DNA of 64,000 nucleotides from Ahaetulla prasina (GCF_028640845.1 NC_080540.1:153333920-153397919), one strand, 5' to 3'. Shown: positions 10,521 to 22,705, counted from the first letter of the stretch. Notes: generated by a model from the letters alone, not told the origin. Numbers and translations are program-made.

Positions 10521-12560
10521 ATCAACTTCAAGAAGATAGGAAGACGATTATATGTTTATTCATATATTCTTATAAGTTGATTTGTAGGTTATTTGTTATT
10601 GGACCTCGTTTCCACCATAGATCCCTCACAGGACTTGGGCAATTGGTGGGAAGGCCATAAAATCAACAAGGCTTGTCATCATTTGTACAAGCAGACACAG
10701 CAGCATTTCTTGGCATGTCTTCCCTGTCAGCAACCCACAATTACCTGAATTAATGGCTGTGTAAACTGCATAAATATTAGGACATTCATTCATTTAAAAT
10801 ATTCATTCATTCCAAACATTCATTCATTCAAAACATTCTAAGGCCACACTCCACTCCCATCCCATCCCCAGGGAGGCATATAACAATTAGAAGTACTTGC
10901 CTTGCGGCTAAAGAACGTGATGGAGGAAAATGATGATGATGGCGAAGTAATTAAAAATAAACCATTCTCTGGCTTTTAAACACAATTTTGAAATAATATA
11001 TTTTTAAAACTGATTTTGGATTTTGTGTGTGCTGTCTCATCGGTGTTATCTCATGCCATAGGTATCATGGTGTTGGGTTGTCACCCCAAAATAAATGATC
11101 TAGAAATTGAATTGTTATTTCTGAATAGATTTTCTGATTAGTAAAGCTGCAAATTTTATCCCTGAAATGGCTAGAGGGCCAGAAGATAACTTGAACTTGC
11201 CCTCCAAGAACCGAAAGAGTTTGACCCAAGTTCTACCTTAGAAGCCTTCTTCCAGTTATCTTTTAACTTTTCATTTTCCAGTGATGAAGCTTCAACGCTG
11301 GGAAAAACTAAAGGGAATTCAAACAAATGAGTCATATAGCCTTCCTGTTCATCCAGTTTGATCCTGAGATTAAAGCAAATCATACCATTTCCAAGCAAGG
11401 CAACTATTATTATGAGTTCCATTTCTAAGTCCAGAAATATAAATGCCAATGACTGTGAACTGTTGTGAACTGTTATCACTTGGAGTGTACTTTCTAGGTC
11501 ACATAAGTTTTAATAAGCTTTTAAAAGATTCCTAGCATATTTACTTGAAGCATTAATATTAATTTCACTGGAGCATGTACAATGTATTTCTAATATTTGT
11601 GGGATGCTATTAGAGTAATTACCTAAAATATCTCTAAGCATCCCTTAAATAGTTTGTAATTTTGTTGAAACTACAAGTGTATTGGACTATGTAATTAATT
11701 TGATGGAGTTTAAACTTTCCAGAGATGTTGACTGATTCCAGCCATAAGTTCTACATCAGTAATTAAAAGATGTTAGCTTTTTCCCCTCTGAACGTTGCTA
11801 AAAAGAAAATAATAAAGAAGACCTTCATTTTCAATTTTCATGCATTGATTGATTCTCAATATAAGATTCGTCTATCCCCCGCTTGGCTTCTGTTTATATC
11901 AACGATGGGGTAGCTCATGGAGCACCTTATTTGTATGGATCTTAGAGAACGCCAAGATTTTAGTTCCTTTTTGTGTGTTTCGTTTCTTAAAACAAAGAAA
12001 ATATTTTAAAAGGACATTAAGTATTTGGTAGCCATAGTGAAATTATTTTGAGCAAGTTGATTCAACAACTACCAATTCTCACTTTCACACATAAAGAACA
12101 AACAATTTCATCTCCAACTTCTCCAGTCATATCATTTCAACCTCAAAGGTCCCATTAAAAACAACATGGTCCACAGCTGGAAAAAGGTTATCTGTTCTTG
12201 TTGAATAGGATGAAAGTACATTAATTTGATTGAGAGCATTTATTTGATGTTCATCAATGATGCAGTTCAGATTGGAAATGTGATTTAGTTCAATGTAGAA
12301 ATCCAAACAACGTATCAACTTGACTAGATTTGAATATTTGACTTTATCTGGAAAAAATACTTTCTTTGCATGTGCAGAAATTCAGGTCAATTGAAAAGCA
12401 TTACATTTGCTGATTTGATTTGAAAATCCAATTTGATTTGAAGATGCAGTTGCGTTATGATTAAATCACACCTCTCTCTAGGAACTATGTATTACTGGAG
12501 TCAAGCCTTTATCACTGAATGCTATCTTTTTAAAATATCAGGTATAATATGACATCAGAA
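10521..12560. other. Intron sequence without recognised features
   Basis: AT-rich DNA with short spurious frames. The ATTCATTC-rich segment at 10785-10835 is a weak simple repeat. No exon or mobile element is recognised. Confidence 0.4.
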
Positions 12561-12599
12561 TCATAGAGTGACAATAATTTATTCATTTTTGCAAATAGC

Positions 12600-13200
12600 C
12601 CTCACTGATTGGGATCAGCAACACCGTTACTAAGCATGAAGTCAAACATCACATGACTGTGCCAGCTGATGATGTCAATCCCAGCTGCAGTCATTAAGTG
12701 AATCACCATGGTTTGTTAAGCACAATGTCACATGACCATGACTTGCAACTTCTAGCAAGCTTCCTCATTGATTTTGCTTGTTGGAAGTCAGCCATGAAGG
12801 CCACAAATGGCAGTCGTGTGACTGCGGAATATTGTGGCTGTCGTAAATGTGTGTCAGTTTCCAAGAATGAACCCACAATCACGTGACTCTGGGTACACTG
12901 CAACTTCAAAGACTAGTTGTAAATTTCAGCACCTTTTTCAGCACCACTGTAATTTTGAATGGTCTCTGAATGAACAGTTGGTGAAGTCAGCCATGAAGGC
13001 CACAAATGGCAGTCGTGTGACTGCGGAATATTGTGGCTGTCGTAAATGTGTGTCAGTTTCCAAGAATGAAACCACAATCACATGACTCTGGGTACACTGC
13101 AACTTCAAAGACTAGTTGTAAATTTCAGCACCTTTTTCAGCACCACTGTAATTTTGAATGGTCGCTGAATGAACAGTTGGTAAGCGAGGACTTTGTACTT
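12600..13200. mobile_element. Old hAT-like MITE carrying a 199-bp tandem duplication
   Basis: Phrases such as TTGATTTTGCTTGTTGGAAG, CACATGACCATGACTTGCAA and TTTTTCAGCACCACTGTAAT also occur in altered form in the element at 60766-61917 (GACTTTGCTTGTTGGAAGG, TTTTTTCAGTGCCATTGTAA). The right end TAAGCGAGGACTTTGTAC resembles the inverted TAGTCCTCGACTTA of that family. The left boundary and target duplication are not clear. Confidence 0.55.
12784..13181. repeat. 199-bp tandem duplication, two copies
   Basis: Copy 1 is 12784-12982 and copy 2 is 12983-13181. Both run from GAAGTCAGCCATGAAGGCC to GAATGAACAGTTGGT. I see only a few differences (GAACCCAC/GAAACCAC, CACGTGAC/CACATGAC, GTCTCTG/GTCGCTG), so the duplication is much younger than the element around it. 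Confidence 0.95.
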
Positions 13201-13548
13201 ATTTGGCATATGTATATATTGTCCCATTCTGGTTGCTTACCAAAATACAGAAAAATAATTATAAAATTCATTATTATGAAGTGCAGAAGTTCTGGTAAAA
13301 GTATTAATTGTGAGCCCCCACCCCCCTAAATTATACTAAGCAGTACTTGGCTGCATAATATAGGCCCTGCCACAAAAAAAGTAATGTCGATTTTTTACAG
13401 TTAAGAGGACCTTCAGAAGGTGCCCCATTGGGATGGATCAGGTGGAAGTAGATAGTCATATAGTCAGCAGTTTAGGCCTAAGCCAGTTGTACACCACAGA
13501 ATAGGGCTACTTTATCTGGGCTGTAGAAGTGCAGATAACTGTGTGAAA

Positions 13549-13802
13549 CAGTGGTGGGTTTCAGAACAATTTGCTACCTGTTCTGTGGGTGTGGCATGGC
13601 TTGGTGGGCATGGCTTGGTGGGCATGGCAGGGGAAGGATACTGTAAAATCCCCATTCCCTCCCGATCAGCTGGGACTCGGGAGACAGAGAATAGATAGGG
13701 ATGGGGCCAGTCAGAGGTGGTATTTATTGGTTCTCCAAACTACTCAAAATTTCTGCTACCGGTTCTCCAGAACTGGTCAGAACCTGCTGAAACCCACCTC
13801 TG
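13549..13802. mobile_element. hAT-type MITE (254 bp)
   Basis: The ends are CAGTGGTGGGTTTCAG and CTGAAACCCACCTCTG, a 16-bp inverted repeat with one mismatch. The flanks GTGTGAAA and ATGTGAAG agree at six of eight positions. It contains a single minisatellite unit (GGGGAAGGATACTGTAAAAT) and serves as the uninterrupted reference for the copies at 3225, 8745 and 61441. Confidence 0.88.
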
Positions 13803-13810
13803 ATGTGAAG

Positions 13811-16250
13811 AAAACAAAGAGCTAGAGTTTTCTCTATTTCTTTGATGTCATTCAGTGGTCATCCATATTTTTGGAGTCCTTCTGTTGGAAGAAATATCCA
13901 TCTGGGTTCAGTTCCAAGTGGGGACAAAGACACTGGAAACATGGAGGCTGCTTGGAAAGATGGTTTAATGGTGGCCAGGATCACATGGCTTGAGATCCTG
14001 AACAGAAAAGGAGCTGAGATCCTGTGTGCTCCCTGGCTTTATGCTTTTTCTGAGCTTTGAACTTTCTGGGGCACAGGAAGAGTATCCTGATTGGTTGTCA
14101 GACTCCCAGGGGGTCTAACGGTCTTAGTTAACATTGTAGGTTGTCCCTCAAGCTTGCCTGAGCCTTGCCATGTGGTGAGTTTCTGTTGCTAGATGGGTTC
14201 TATTATGTTGCAGATGATGGCCCATTGACAAAGGTGGGGAGAATGAGTTTCTACCTCTGACCCATTGACAAAGGTGGGGGGAAATGAGTGAGCTTGGCTG
14301 AGGCTTTAATGGCCCATTGACAAAGGTGGGGGGTGGCAGGAAGTTGCAGGGAGCTGCTTTGTCTTTAAAACATGTTTCTCCATTTCTCATCCAGGGAAAT
14401 ATAATATTCTGCCTTTTTAAATATTTTCTAAAATATTTCATTCTTCTAGGAGGGGGGTGGGTGCTAAATTCCTACACTTCCTTAAAGAGCATGTGGAAGT
14501 AGCCTTGGATTGCAACTGGAAAACTATTTCATCTCCCCACTATTCCATATAGTTTTGTCTGCGTAAAAATCCCATGTCCTCAAACTGACATTTCTCATGG
14601 GAGAGAAGCTGCTATCGGTGCCAGTAAATCATTCCTTCCAGGTAAAATGCCTTTTGAGGACAACATTATTTTTCAGAGACCACAGCACACCAGGTCGAAA
14701 AGTCTTTCAGCTGGGTGACTGCTTCCCACATTAGCCAAGTGCCCACCAGACTCCCTTGGAAAAACACCTGCTCTCTTTGCTGCATTCTTATTATGTTAAG
14801 AATGATGCAAAAAATCCAACTATCAAGGCTTTTCTACCTTTAAAGAGAGATGACATTTTCTTCAAACAGGAGAGCTTCAGAATGAGTCAGCAAGGGCCTT
14901 TTCTGAGGGAAAGCTGCCAGTTTTTTCTTTTTGCTTTCTTAATTGGATTGTTAAGCCTTTTACTATCATCCCCATTAACATCACTGAAGCTGGACTCTGA
15001 GCCTCTTCTCTCAAGGTCTTCCTATAACACCCATTGTCCTTGAGTGAATGGAAAGAAAACAATGCTCCCAGCACTACAATTGACAACACTTTGCAGCACT
15101 GACTTACAATTGTTACTTGAATCCATAATACGGAACTATTTTGAGTTTTAGAACAGACAGAGGGATTAGAAGATGCAGTGGTGTCTTAATTAAAGGGTAG
15201 ACATAGGTTTGTAACAACATGAGTGAGTTGAAACAACATACTAAAGATACGATTCAGCTATGTGATCAAACGAACTCCGTTAGCTATTGTTAGCAACTTT
15301 TTTGTGTAGTAAATGGGCTCAGTACATTAGCTACACTTACAAATTAGGGTCAGAGGGATGTTGTTTGTGTTAAATACAGGCTCTTTGATGTCAGGTTTGA
15401 GAGGCTGTTTTACTCCCATCCATTTCTGGGTGTCTGTTCTGTCTCTCGGTGAGTTTTTAATGCTGACTTCCATGCCCGTTATTTTTTTAACTTGTCAAAA
15501 TTATTGCTGTTTTGCCAGTCTGCAAAATCACTCTTTAAATTTGGGTCATTTACATAAAACAACATGAGCTGGCTGCACCTGGAAAAGCTGCTGTGTTTCT
15601 ATTATTATTTAATCTCTCACCAAGCTGCTCATTTAAAGCTATGCCCCCCCTGTTGTTTTTTGTCCTACGGGCATAAACTACTCACTCTCTTATTGGTCAT
15701 CATAGTCTTTAAGTCTCCCACTTACTGAAGGAAAGCAAAGAAAACAAAAGATTTTTTTTCTTTCTTTCTTTGTGTTTGAAACCGAATAATAATATCCTAA
15801 AGGATTTCATCACTTAAATAAAACATTAGTGTTAAAATGCTGAGGGCTACTTTTAGTTGCGTTGTGCTTCTTCAAACATGCCTTCCCTTGAGCCCTGTGC
15901 CCTAAACTCTATGCTAATATCACCCCATGTGTTTTATTTCCAGTAGTTTTAAAACCTCATTATCATTATTCATCTTGGTGAAATCAGATGCCTCACAAAT
16001 TCAGTGGCCTTAGTTTCATCCCTTTGTTGGTATCCGGTGCCCTCCTGTGATCGCGCCGTAATAGACACCTTCAGTGCTACATGAGAAGAATCAGACATTT
16101 TTCACAAGGAGAGAACTCTGTAGCATCGAAAGTCAATTCAGCTTCAGACCTAAAGTGCTTAGGCCTTTGCTCCTTGCCTTAGTGGAGAAAGCAAAGCTAG
16201 GCATATTGAAATCTAAAGGAAAGGCATTTGAATTCTGTCCAGGGCATATA
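13811..16250. other. Intron sequence; three spaced copies of a 19-bp motif at 14221-14332
   Basis: CCCATTGACAAAGGTGGGG occurs at 14221, 14261 and 14313 within what may be an unclassified repeat (about 13920-14345). The rest is AT-rich with spurious frames and no recognised exon, RNA gene or mobile element. Confidence 0.4.
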
Positions 16251-16257
16251 AAACTTT

Positions 16258-16383
16258 TTAGAATAGAATAGAATAGAATAGAATTTTTATTGGCCAAGTG
16301 TGATTGGACACACAAGGAATTTGTCTTGGTGCATATGCTCTCAGTGTACATAAAAGAAAAGATACGTTCATCAAGGTACAATT
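16258..16383 (-). mobile_element. Rex1-like LINE 3' tail with AGAAT repeats
   Basis: The + strand reads (AGAAT)n, TTTTTATTGGCCAAGTGTGA, TGGACACACAAGGAATTTGT and AAAAGATACGTTCATCAAGG. It is the reverse complement of the LINE tail seen in + orientation at 54262, whose end is CACTTGGCCAATAAAATTCT. Only the last 130 bp or so is present. Confidence 0.8.
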
Positions 16384-16393
16384 ATTTGGGGGA

Positions 16394-16492
16394 ATGGAAT
16401 AGAATAGAATAGAATAGAATAGAATAGAATAGAATAGAATAGAATAGAATAGAATAGAATAGAATAGAATAGAATAGAATAGAATAGAATAG
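16394..16492. repeat. (AGAAT)n microsatellite, about 20 units
   Basis: About 100 bp of uninterrupted AGAAT/AATAG pentamers lie between two minus-strand Rex1-like tails, at the 3' terminus of the second. Confidence 0.95.
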
Positions 16493-16900
16493 CCTTATTG
16501 ACATTTTGAATGTACACTAATCGGCCTACATTAAAATGAAATTCTGTTGCATATAGCTCTCAAAGGGTCACCACCTCCAATATACACTACATAATCATGA
16601 CAGAATACATATATATACATACATACAGTACATAATTATGCATATATTATATGACACAGAGAAACAACACTTTCTAGTTTGGATGTATACAATGTACATT
16701 GAGAAAAACAAATCTTGCGAGTTTACCAGGTGGATGGCATAGGGAACAAAGAAACCTGTTACAGAATTTGGTAGTTCTTCTAGAAATGTGATGGTACATA
16801 TCACTAAGATATGGACTTTTTCTCTGTTGGTTTCATGCTGGGGATCAAAACTCCTCTTCACTCTTTTGGTTTGCCAAGCATTTTCAGAGGCAGTGTTCCC
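16493..16900 (-). mobile_element. Rex1-like LINE 3' end, second subfamily
   Basis: It is joined to the AGAAT tract. The minus strand encodes FLEELPNSVTGFFVPYAIHL followed by VN, which resembles the Rex1 C-terminal motif S-F-x-P-x-A-I-x-L-x-N (compare SFFPNAITLLNK near 5.7 kb). The 3' untranslated sequence differs from the first subfamily. The upstream limit is uncertain. Confidence 0.55.
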
Positions 16901-18060
16901 GCAGTTGCAAGTTACAGCAGCCATGTTCACAGGGGCTACAGGCATGTTTTGGCTTTTGAGTTGCATAGTAGAGTTTCCCTTCTCCAAACTCAGCAGGGCC
17001 TGGTCAAAAATGGTATATTGGTGAGAAAAAATTATTTCAATATGAAAGAATCAATTAAGAAATGACTTGCAGAAAAAGATTACAGTGGCCCGAGACTGAA
17101 GCAAGCATGAGAAAGAAACTCAAAATCACCCCCAACTGGATTTTGTTTAGTATAGAACTAGATAGCAAGATATTTTCAAATGTTCAAGATGTTGACTTTA
17201 CAATAATAAAGTAACATGTCTGACTCTATACTTCCTGTTTCTTGACCAACATCTACAATTTGTGATCTGCTATAATGGTAATTTCTGTTCACTATGGCAC
17301 AAAAATATTTTGGTCAGAGAACAGCTAGCTCTTCCATTAAAACTGAAAAGTTGTTATCATAGATCAACATACTAAATTCAAATCATGGGACAGAAAATGA
17401 ATTGCAGAGTATCTGATTGTTTTAAATTTCCCTTCCATCTTCTTTTTCATTTTCAAGGTTAAAAGTTGGGACAAATATATTCTTGAATATTATTTCTGGC
17501 TGCGTTGAGCTACATATTAAAATTAGGAGCCTGAGTCCCCTAAGACTGACTCTGTTCATTTTCATCTTTTAAAAAACTGCCATATTGCCAATATTTCTTG
17601 GATTGGTCTAAGAGGATTCACACTGAGATAGACAAAGATTTCCTACTGCATCTGGAAACTGCAGGAGAGAAAAGAGACATTTGTGGGATCATGGGATCAA
17701 AGCAGAATTTTTGAAATTATATTTCCAGATTTACCATCGCCAAACAGATGTACATTTTTTTTTAAAAAAGTTAGCCATCTGTTACATACACATACTAATT
17801 GCATGTATCCAGCAATAGATCAGAAGCTATGAATAGGTGAACAGAATGCATGTACATGTGTGTGTGATTCTACATGCAAAGGGAAACTTCATATATTTTT
17901 GGAATTTTAGGAGTCTGCAACCCTATGAAGGATCTCTGACTTTGAAGGGACTGAACATAGTAAGCTTTACTTTGAGCCAGTTAGCCATTCCCTCTTAGCC
18001 CACTCCATCTCACAGAGTAGTCATTGTAGGGAAAATAAGAGGCACAAACATTGTATATTC
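16901..18060. other. Intron sequence without recognised features
   Basis: No exon, RNA gene or mobile element recognised. The upstream limit of the neighbouring LINE may extend into the first 100 bp. Confidence 0.35.
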
Positions 18061-18069
18061 CATCTTGAG

Positions 18070-18400
18070 CCATACAAATGAAGGACCAATCATGGCTCTC
18101 TCACGATTGAATTACTGCAATGCACTCTATATAGGTCTCCGTTGAAAACCACCTGGAAATTACAGCCCCTTCAAAATCCAATGACACAAGCAATAATGGG
18201 CATCTTTCAGTGTACCTATGTGTCACCACAGTTATACAACTGTGTTGGTTCCAAGTCGGCTTCTGAGCACAGTCGAAGGTGCTGGTTATCACTTAGAGCC
18301 TGGATATTGAAGGGACTGCTTGTCGTTTCTGCCTGTCTGCTACATTCTGATAGAGTGGGTTTATTCCAGGTCTCCTCTATTAAGCATTATCATCTTGTGG
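18070..18400 (+). mobile_element. Degenerate LINE fragment (L2/CR1-like)
   Basis: Residues such as SRLNYCNALYIG are readable near 18100-18135 and align with the RT C-terminal motif SRLDYCNALYMG of the L2 copy at 20000. Later text (AAGGTGCTGGTTATCACTTA) resembles the same domain. Many frameshifts show that it is older than the next L2. Confidence 0.55.
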
Positions 18401-18404
18401 GACT

Positions 18405-20705
18405 AAGGAGCTTGGGCCATTCCCTGAGGATCTGGCTCACGGCACGACTGAGGAACTAGTCGGGGCCTGGGAACAGGCCATGGCTGGGGCCTTGGACTGT
18501 GTCGCGCCTTTGCGGCCTCTGACCCGGCGCAGATCTCGTCCGGCCCCTTGGTTCTCCGAGGGGCTGAGGGAGAGGAAACGCCGGAGAAGATGCCTAGAGA
18601 GCACCTGGAGGTCCAGTTGTTCCGAAGCTGATCGGACACTAGTTAGGTCCTATTCTAGGACCTACCTAGTGGCAATGAGGGAGGCGAGGCGTTCTTACAC
18701 CTCCACCCTCATTGCATCGGCAGATAACCGCCCGGCCGCCCTGTTTCAGGTGACCCGCTCCCTCCTTCATCAGGAGGTGCGGGATGACCCTTTGCAGGGA
18801 CGAGCCGAGGAGTTTAGTGGTTATCTATACAATAAAATCGCTCAGCTCCGGGACGGTCTGGACCGAAATTGGGATGATCCAAGCGAGGGAGAGGAGGCAC
18901 GTCTTGTCGAGTCTGTTTGGGATGAGTTTGACCCTGTGGCTCCCGAGGACGTGGACAGGTTGTTGGGGAGGCTTCACGCCACGACATGTTTACTGGACCC
19001 GTGTCCTTCCTGGCTGGTACTGGCCACTCAGGAGGTGACACGAGGCTGGCTCCAGAGGATTATCAACGCTTCTCTGTTGGAAGGGGTTTTCCCTGCCGCC
19101 TTGAAAGAGGCGGTGGTGAGACCCCTCCTCAAGAAGCCCTCCCTGGACCCAGCTATTTTGGGCAATTATCGTCCAGTCTCCAACCTTCGCTTTGTTGCGA
19201 AGGTTGTAGAGAGTGCTGTGGCGCAACAGCTACCCCAATACCTGGATGAAGCCGTCTATCTAGACCCGTTCCAGTCCGGCTTCCGACCCGGATACAGCAC
19301 GGAGACAGCTTTGGTCGCATTGGTGGATGATCTCTGGAGGGCCAGGGACAGGGGTTACTCCTCTGCCCTGGTCCTATTAGACCTCTCAGCGGCTTTTGAT
19401 ACCATCGACCATGGTATCTTGCTGCGCCGGTTGGGGGGATTGGGAGTGGGAGGCACCGTGTATCAGTGGTTCTCCTCTATCTCTCCGACCGGTCGCAGAC
19501 GGTGTTGACAGGGGGGCAGAGGTCGACCGCGAGGTGCCTCACTTGTGGGGTGCCGCAGGGGTCGATTCTCTCGCCCCTTCTGTTCAACATCTATATGAAG
19601 CCGTTGGGTGAGATCATCAGTGGCTTCGGGGTGAGATACCAGCTGTACGCTGATGACACCCAGCTGTACTTCTCCACCCCGGGCCACCCCAATGAAGTTG
19701 TTGAAGTTGTGTCCTGGTGTTTGGAAGCCGTACGGGTCTGGATGGGGAGAAACAGGCTCAAGCTTAATCCCTCCAAGACGGAGTGGCTGTGGATGACAGC
19801 ATCCCGATTGGAGGCGAGTTATTGGCCCCAAAGGATAGGGTGCGCAACTTAGGTGTCCTCCTGGATGAACGGCTGTCGTTTGAGGATCATTTGACGGCCG
19901 TCTCCAGGAGGGCCTTCCACCAGGTTCGCCTGGTTCGGCAGTTGCGCCCCTTCCTTGATCGGGATGCCTTGTGCACAGTCACTCATGCGCTCGTTACCTC
20001 TCGCTTGGATTATTGTAATGCTCTCTACATGGGGCTCCCCTTGAGGTGCACTCGGAGGCTTCAGTTAGTCCAGAATGCAGCTGCGCGGGTGATAGAGGGA
20101 GCTACATGTAGCTCCCACGTAACACCGCTCCTGCGCAGACTGCACTGGCTACCTGTGGCCTTCCGAGTGCACTTTAAGGTTTTGGTTACGACCTTTAAAG
20201 CGCTCCATGGCTTAGGGCCTGGGTACTTACGGGACCGCCTGCTGTTACCGCATGCCTCCCACCGACCCGTACGCTCTCACAGAGAGGGACTTCTCAGGGT
20301 GCCGTCCGCCAAGCAATGTCGGCTGGCGGCCCCCAGGGGAAGGTCCTTCTCTGTGGGGGCTCCCACACTCTGGAACGAGCTTCCCCCGGGTTTACGCCAA
20401 ATACCTGACCTTCGGACCTTCCGTTGCGAACTGAAGACACATCTTTTCATTCGCGCGGGGCTGGCTTAAATTTTATCAATTTTAAATTTTCTATTAATAA
20501 TTTTAAATGGGGTTTTAGTTTATTATATATTTTAAACTTTTTAGGCTAATTATAAAATAAGTTTTTTAATTTGCATTTTAAATTGTACATTGTATTGCCT
20601 GTTTTTATTTTTGCCTGTACACCGCCCTGAGTCCTTCGGGAGAAGGGCGGTATAAAAATCAAAATAAAAAATAAAAAATAAATAAATAAAATAAAATAAA
20701 ATAAA
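18405..20705 (+). mobile_element. L2-clade LINE, 5'-truncated, nearly complete reverse transcriptase
   Basis: It spans the endonuclease-RT linker, RT and C-terminal domain. After the stop comes a 3' region containing the hairpin tail ACCGCCCTGAGTCCTTCGGG plus AGAAGGGCGGTATAAA and A-rich repeats (AAAATAA). The endonuclease is missing, which is the usual 5' truncation. Only two frameshifts interrupt about 2 kb of coding sequence, so the copy is fairly young. Shorter relatives lie at 21692-21966, 26487-26912, 47632-49301 and 60833-61283. Confidence 0.92.
18480..20469 (+). pseudogene. L2 ORF2 pseudogene (RT and C-terminal domain)
   Basis: Three overlapping frames (18480-19508, 19466-19852, 19783-20469) together cover one protein. 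In order it has a linker, RT block [71 protein letters not shown], the active-site YADD at 19646-19657, and the C-terminal LDYCNALYMGLP and APTLWNELPPGL. The first frameshift near 19480 and the second near 19830 look like small indels. The catalytic Asp pair is intact, but the gene is broken and lacks an endonuclease. Confidence 0.92.
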
Positions 20706-20859
20706 AGGCACAGTAGCCAATTAAGGAAGAGTTGTCTACGACTTACAGGGAAGGACATTAAAAACCATTATGTCAAACAGACAGGCTGAAGACTAGCATA
20801 ATGTACTCATCAACACCACAGCAGTCAAAAGGCACAAGGAAAACTCTGTAATCTCACAA

Positions 20860-21724
20860 TGATGAGGATGATGTTATCTGTTCCATCGAGTTCAACTCTT
20901 GGTGATTCTATGGGCTAGATCTTTCTACATCTTCTGCATTATTTCTTTGAGTTTTTTCTATGCTCTGGATTATGTCAATTTTGATAGTCTCCAGTCACCT
21001 TATTATTTGATTGCCTGGTTTCCTTTTACTGCTAACTCTTCCAAACGTAATTGCTTTCTCCAGTGAATTTCCCCACATGACATGGCCAAAGTAAGTGAGA
21101 CACAGTTTCATGATTTTGCCTTCTAGTGACACATCTGATGTCATATGCTCCAGTTCTTGCTTGTTAGTCACCTTTGCTGTCCAAGGAATATGCAGGAGTC
21201 TTCTCCAGCACCACAATTAATGTTCTTCCTGTCTTGCTTTTTTTAAGGTCCAACTTTCACAACCATAGATAACTACAGGGAAGACAATAGAATGAATTAA
21301 CTTACAATTGGAACTAACCTACATGTGATTGTCAGGCTGATGTCCATACTTTTCCATATTTGGCTTCTAATCAGCATTACTGTCCAATGTTTTAATTCTG
21401 TGCTGTATTCACTGCCTTGAGGTATCTGCGATCCTAAGAAAATGAATTTTTCCACACCTTCTATCTCGTCACTGTCAATTTCTGGTTCGATGTTTCCCTT
21501 CCTTGCAGTGGTCATATGTTTGGTCTTTTTGATGTTCAGGAAGAGACCAAAATTCTCACTTTTTTCTCTGGTTTTCTTGATCAGATGTTCCAGACCTTCT
21601 TTAGTTTCTGAGAGAATTGTATTGTCAGCATACCAAAGATTCTGTAGGTTTCTTCCACCAAACTTTACCCCAATTTTTCATTCTTCAAGATTATTTATTT
21701 ATTTATTTATTTATTTTATTTAAT

Positions 21725-21759
<35 letters not shown>

Positions 21760-22255
21760 TTTTATTTAATTTTTATAAAAAGTAAGAACAACACAATATA
21801 CAAATTAAAATACCATTTAAAACTTATTAAATTAGCCTGCAATTAAAATTTTCCATACTAAAACCCCATTTAAAATTAATAAAATTTCCTTCATTGTTTG
21901 GACGCACCCTGAGAAGTCCCTCTCTATGGGAGCGTACGGGTCGGTGGGAGGCATGTGGTAGCAGCAGATTAGCTTACTCATGATCATTTCAGCATACAGG
22001 TTGTTTAAGAAAGGGAGAGAATGAAACCGTATCAAACTCCTTTCTCTGTCTTAAACCAATCTGTGTCTCCCTATGGTGTCTGCGCACCGTCTTCCTGATT
22101 TGTGTACAGTGATTGACGAATTTGACCAGATGTGCTGGTGCCCCCATGGCTTCTCCTGAGCAACACAATTGAAGGCTTTCTTGTACTCTATGAAGCATAT
22201 GTAAATGATCTTTCGATATTCACAAGATTTTTCCATGATCCAGTGTAGGTTTGCA
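20860..22255 (-). mobile_element. RTE/BovB-type LINE fragment, interrupted by an L2 fragment
   Basis: Minus-strand pieces match BovB RT in the expected order. FIEYKKAFNCVAQEKPWG is at about 22200 and NNLYAEMIM at about 21990. Past the insert, a YADD-equivalent Y-A-D-N lies near 21630, GVEKFIFLGSQI near 21440, and WCWRRLLHIPWTAKV and YFGHVMWGNSLEKA near 21200-21060. Many stops and frameshifts make it an old copy. The 21692-21966 insertion splits it. Confidence 0.82.
21692..21966 (-). mobile_element. L2 3' fragment inserted in BovB, with (TTTA)n tail
   Basis: Read on the minus strand, it contains CCACCGACCCGTACGCTCCC and AGAGAGGGACTTCTCAGGGTG, matching the L2 C-terminal coding part at 20250-20310, then jumps to the L2 3' untranslated sequence, and ends in an (AAAT)n tail. 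It lies between the BovB pieces at 21990 and 21680. Confidence 0.85.
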
Positions 22256-22705
22256 ATATGGTGACAGGTACCCTGAGTCCTTCAAAAGCTGGCTTGGACA
22301 TATGGTAATTAATTCCCTTTCTGTCTGTCCAAAGGGATTTTCTGTCTGTCCATGCAATTCCCTTTTCATGATAGGGAATGCATAGACAGACTCAACCATA
22401 GTTTCAGCTGAGAAGCTGTAAGCCTCCTTCACCAAGCTAGATCCAAAAATACTAGGGAATTCCTGAAAGCTTGTCACTCAGACAAATCAGTTATCAATAA
22501 ACATAATAGAGCTAAATGATTCAAAAGAGTCAACTAAAAAGCTAAGAAGGTAACAAAAAGACCAGAAATCACCTTCTTCAGTAACCAACCTCTAGATAAG
22601 CAGGGATTAATACCAGACCAACAATCAAGCAGAAAACAATACCTAATCAAGGAATTACCAAGGAGGAAAAAAAATCACATATACACACTAACACTGGTAG
22701 GACAA

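Noticed and set aside
14148..14441. 97-residue minus-strand frame with repeated Pro-rich phrases
   Set aside because: The repeats come from the CCCATTGACAAAGGTGGGG motif; there is no splice or homology support.
18480..20469. A functional host gene encoding a reverse transcriptase
   Set aside because: Frameshifts, missing endonuclease, LINE tail and many relatives in the window show that it is an L2 copy.
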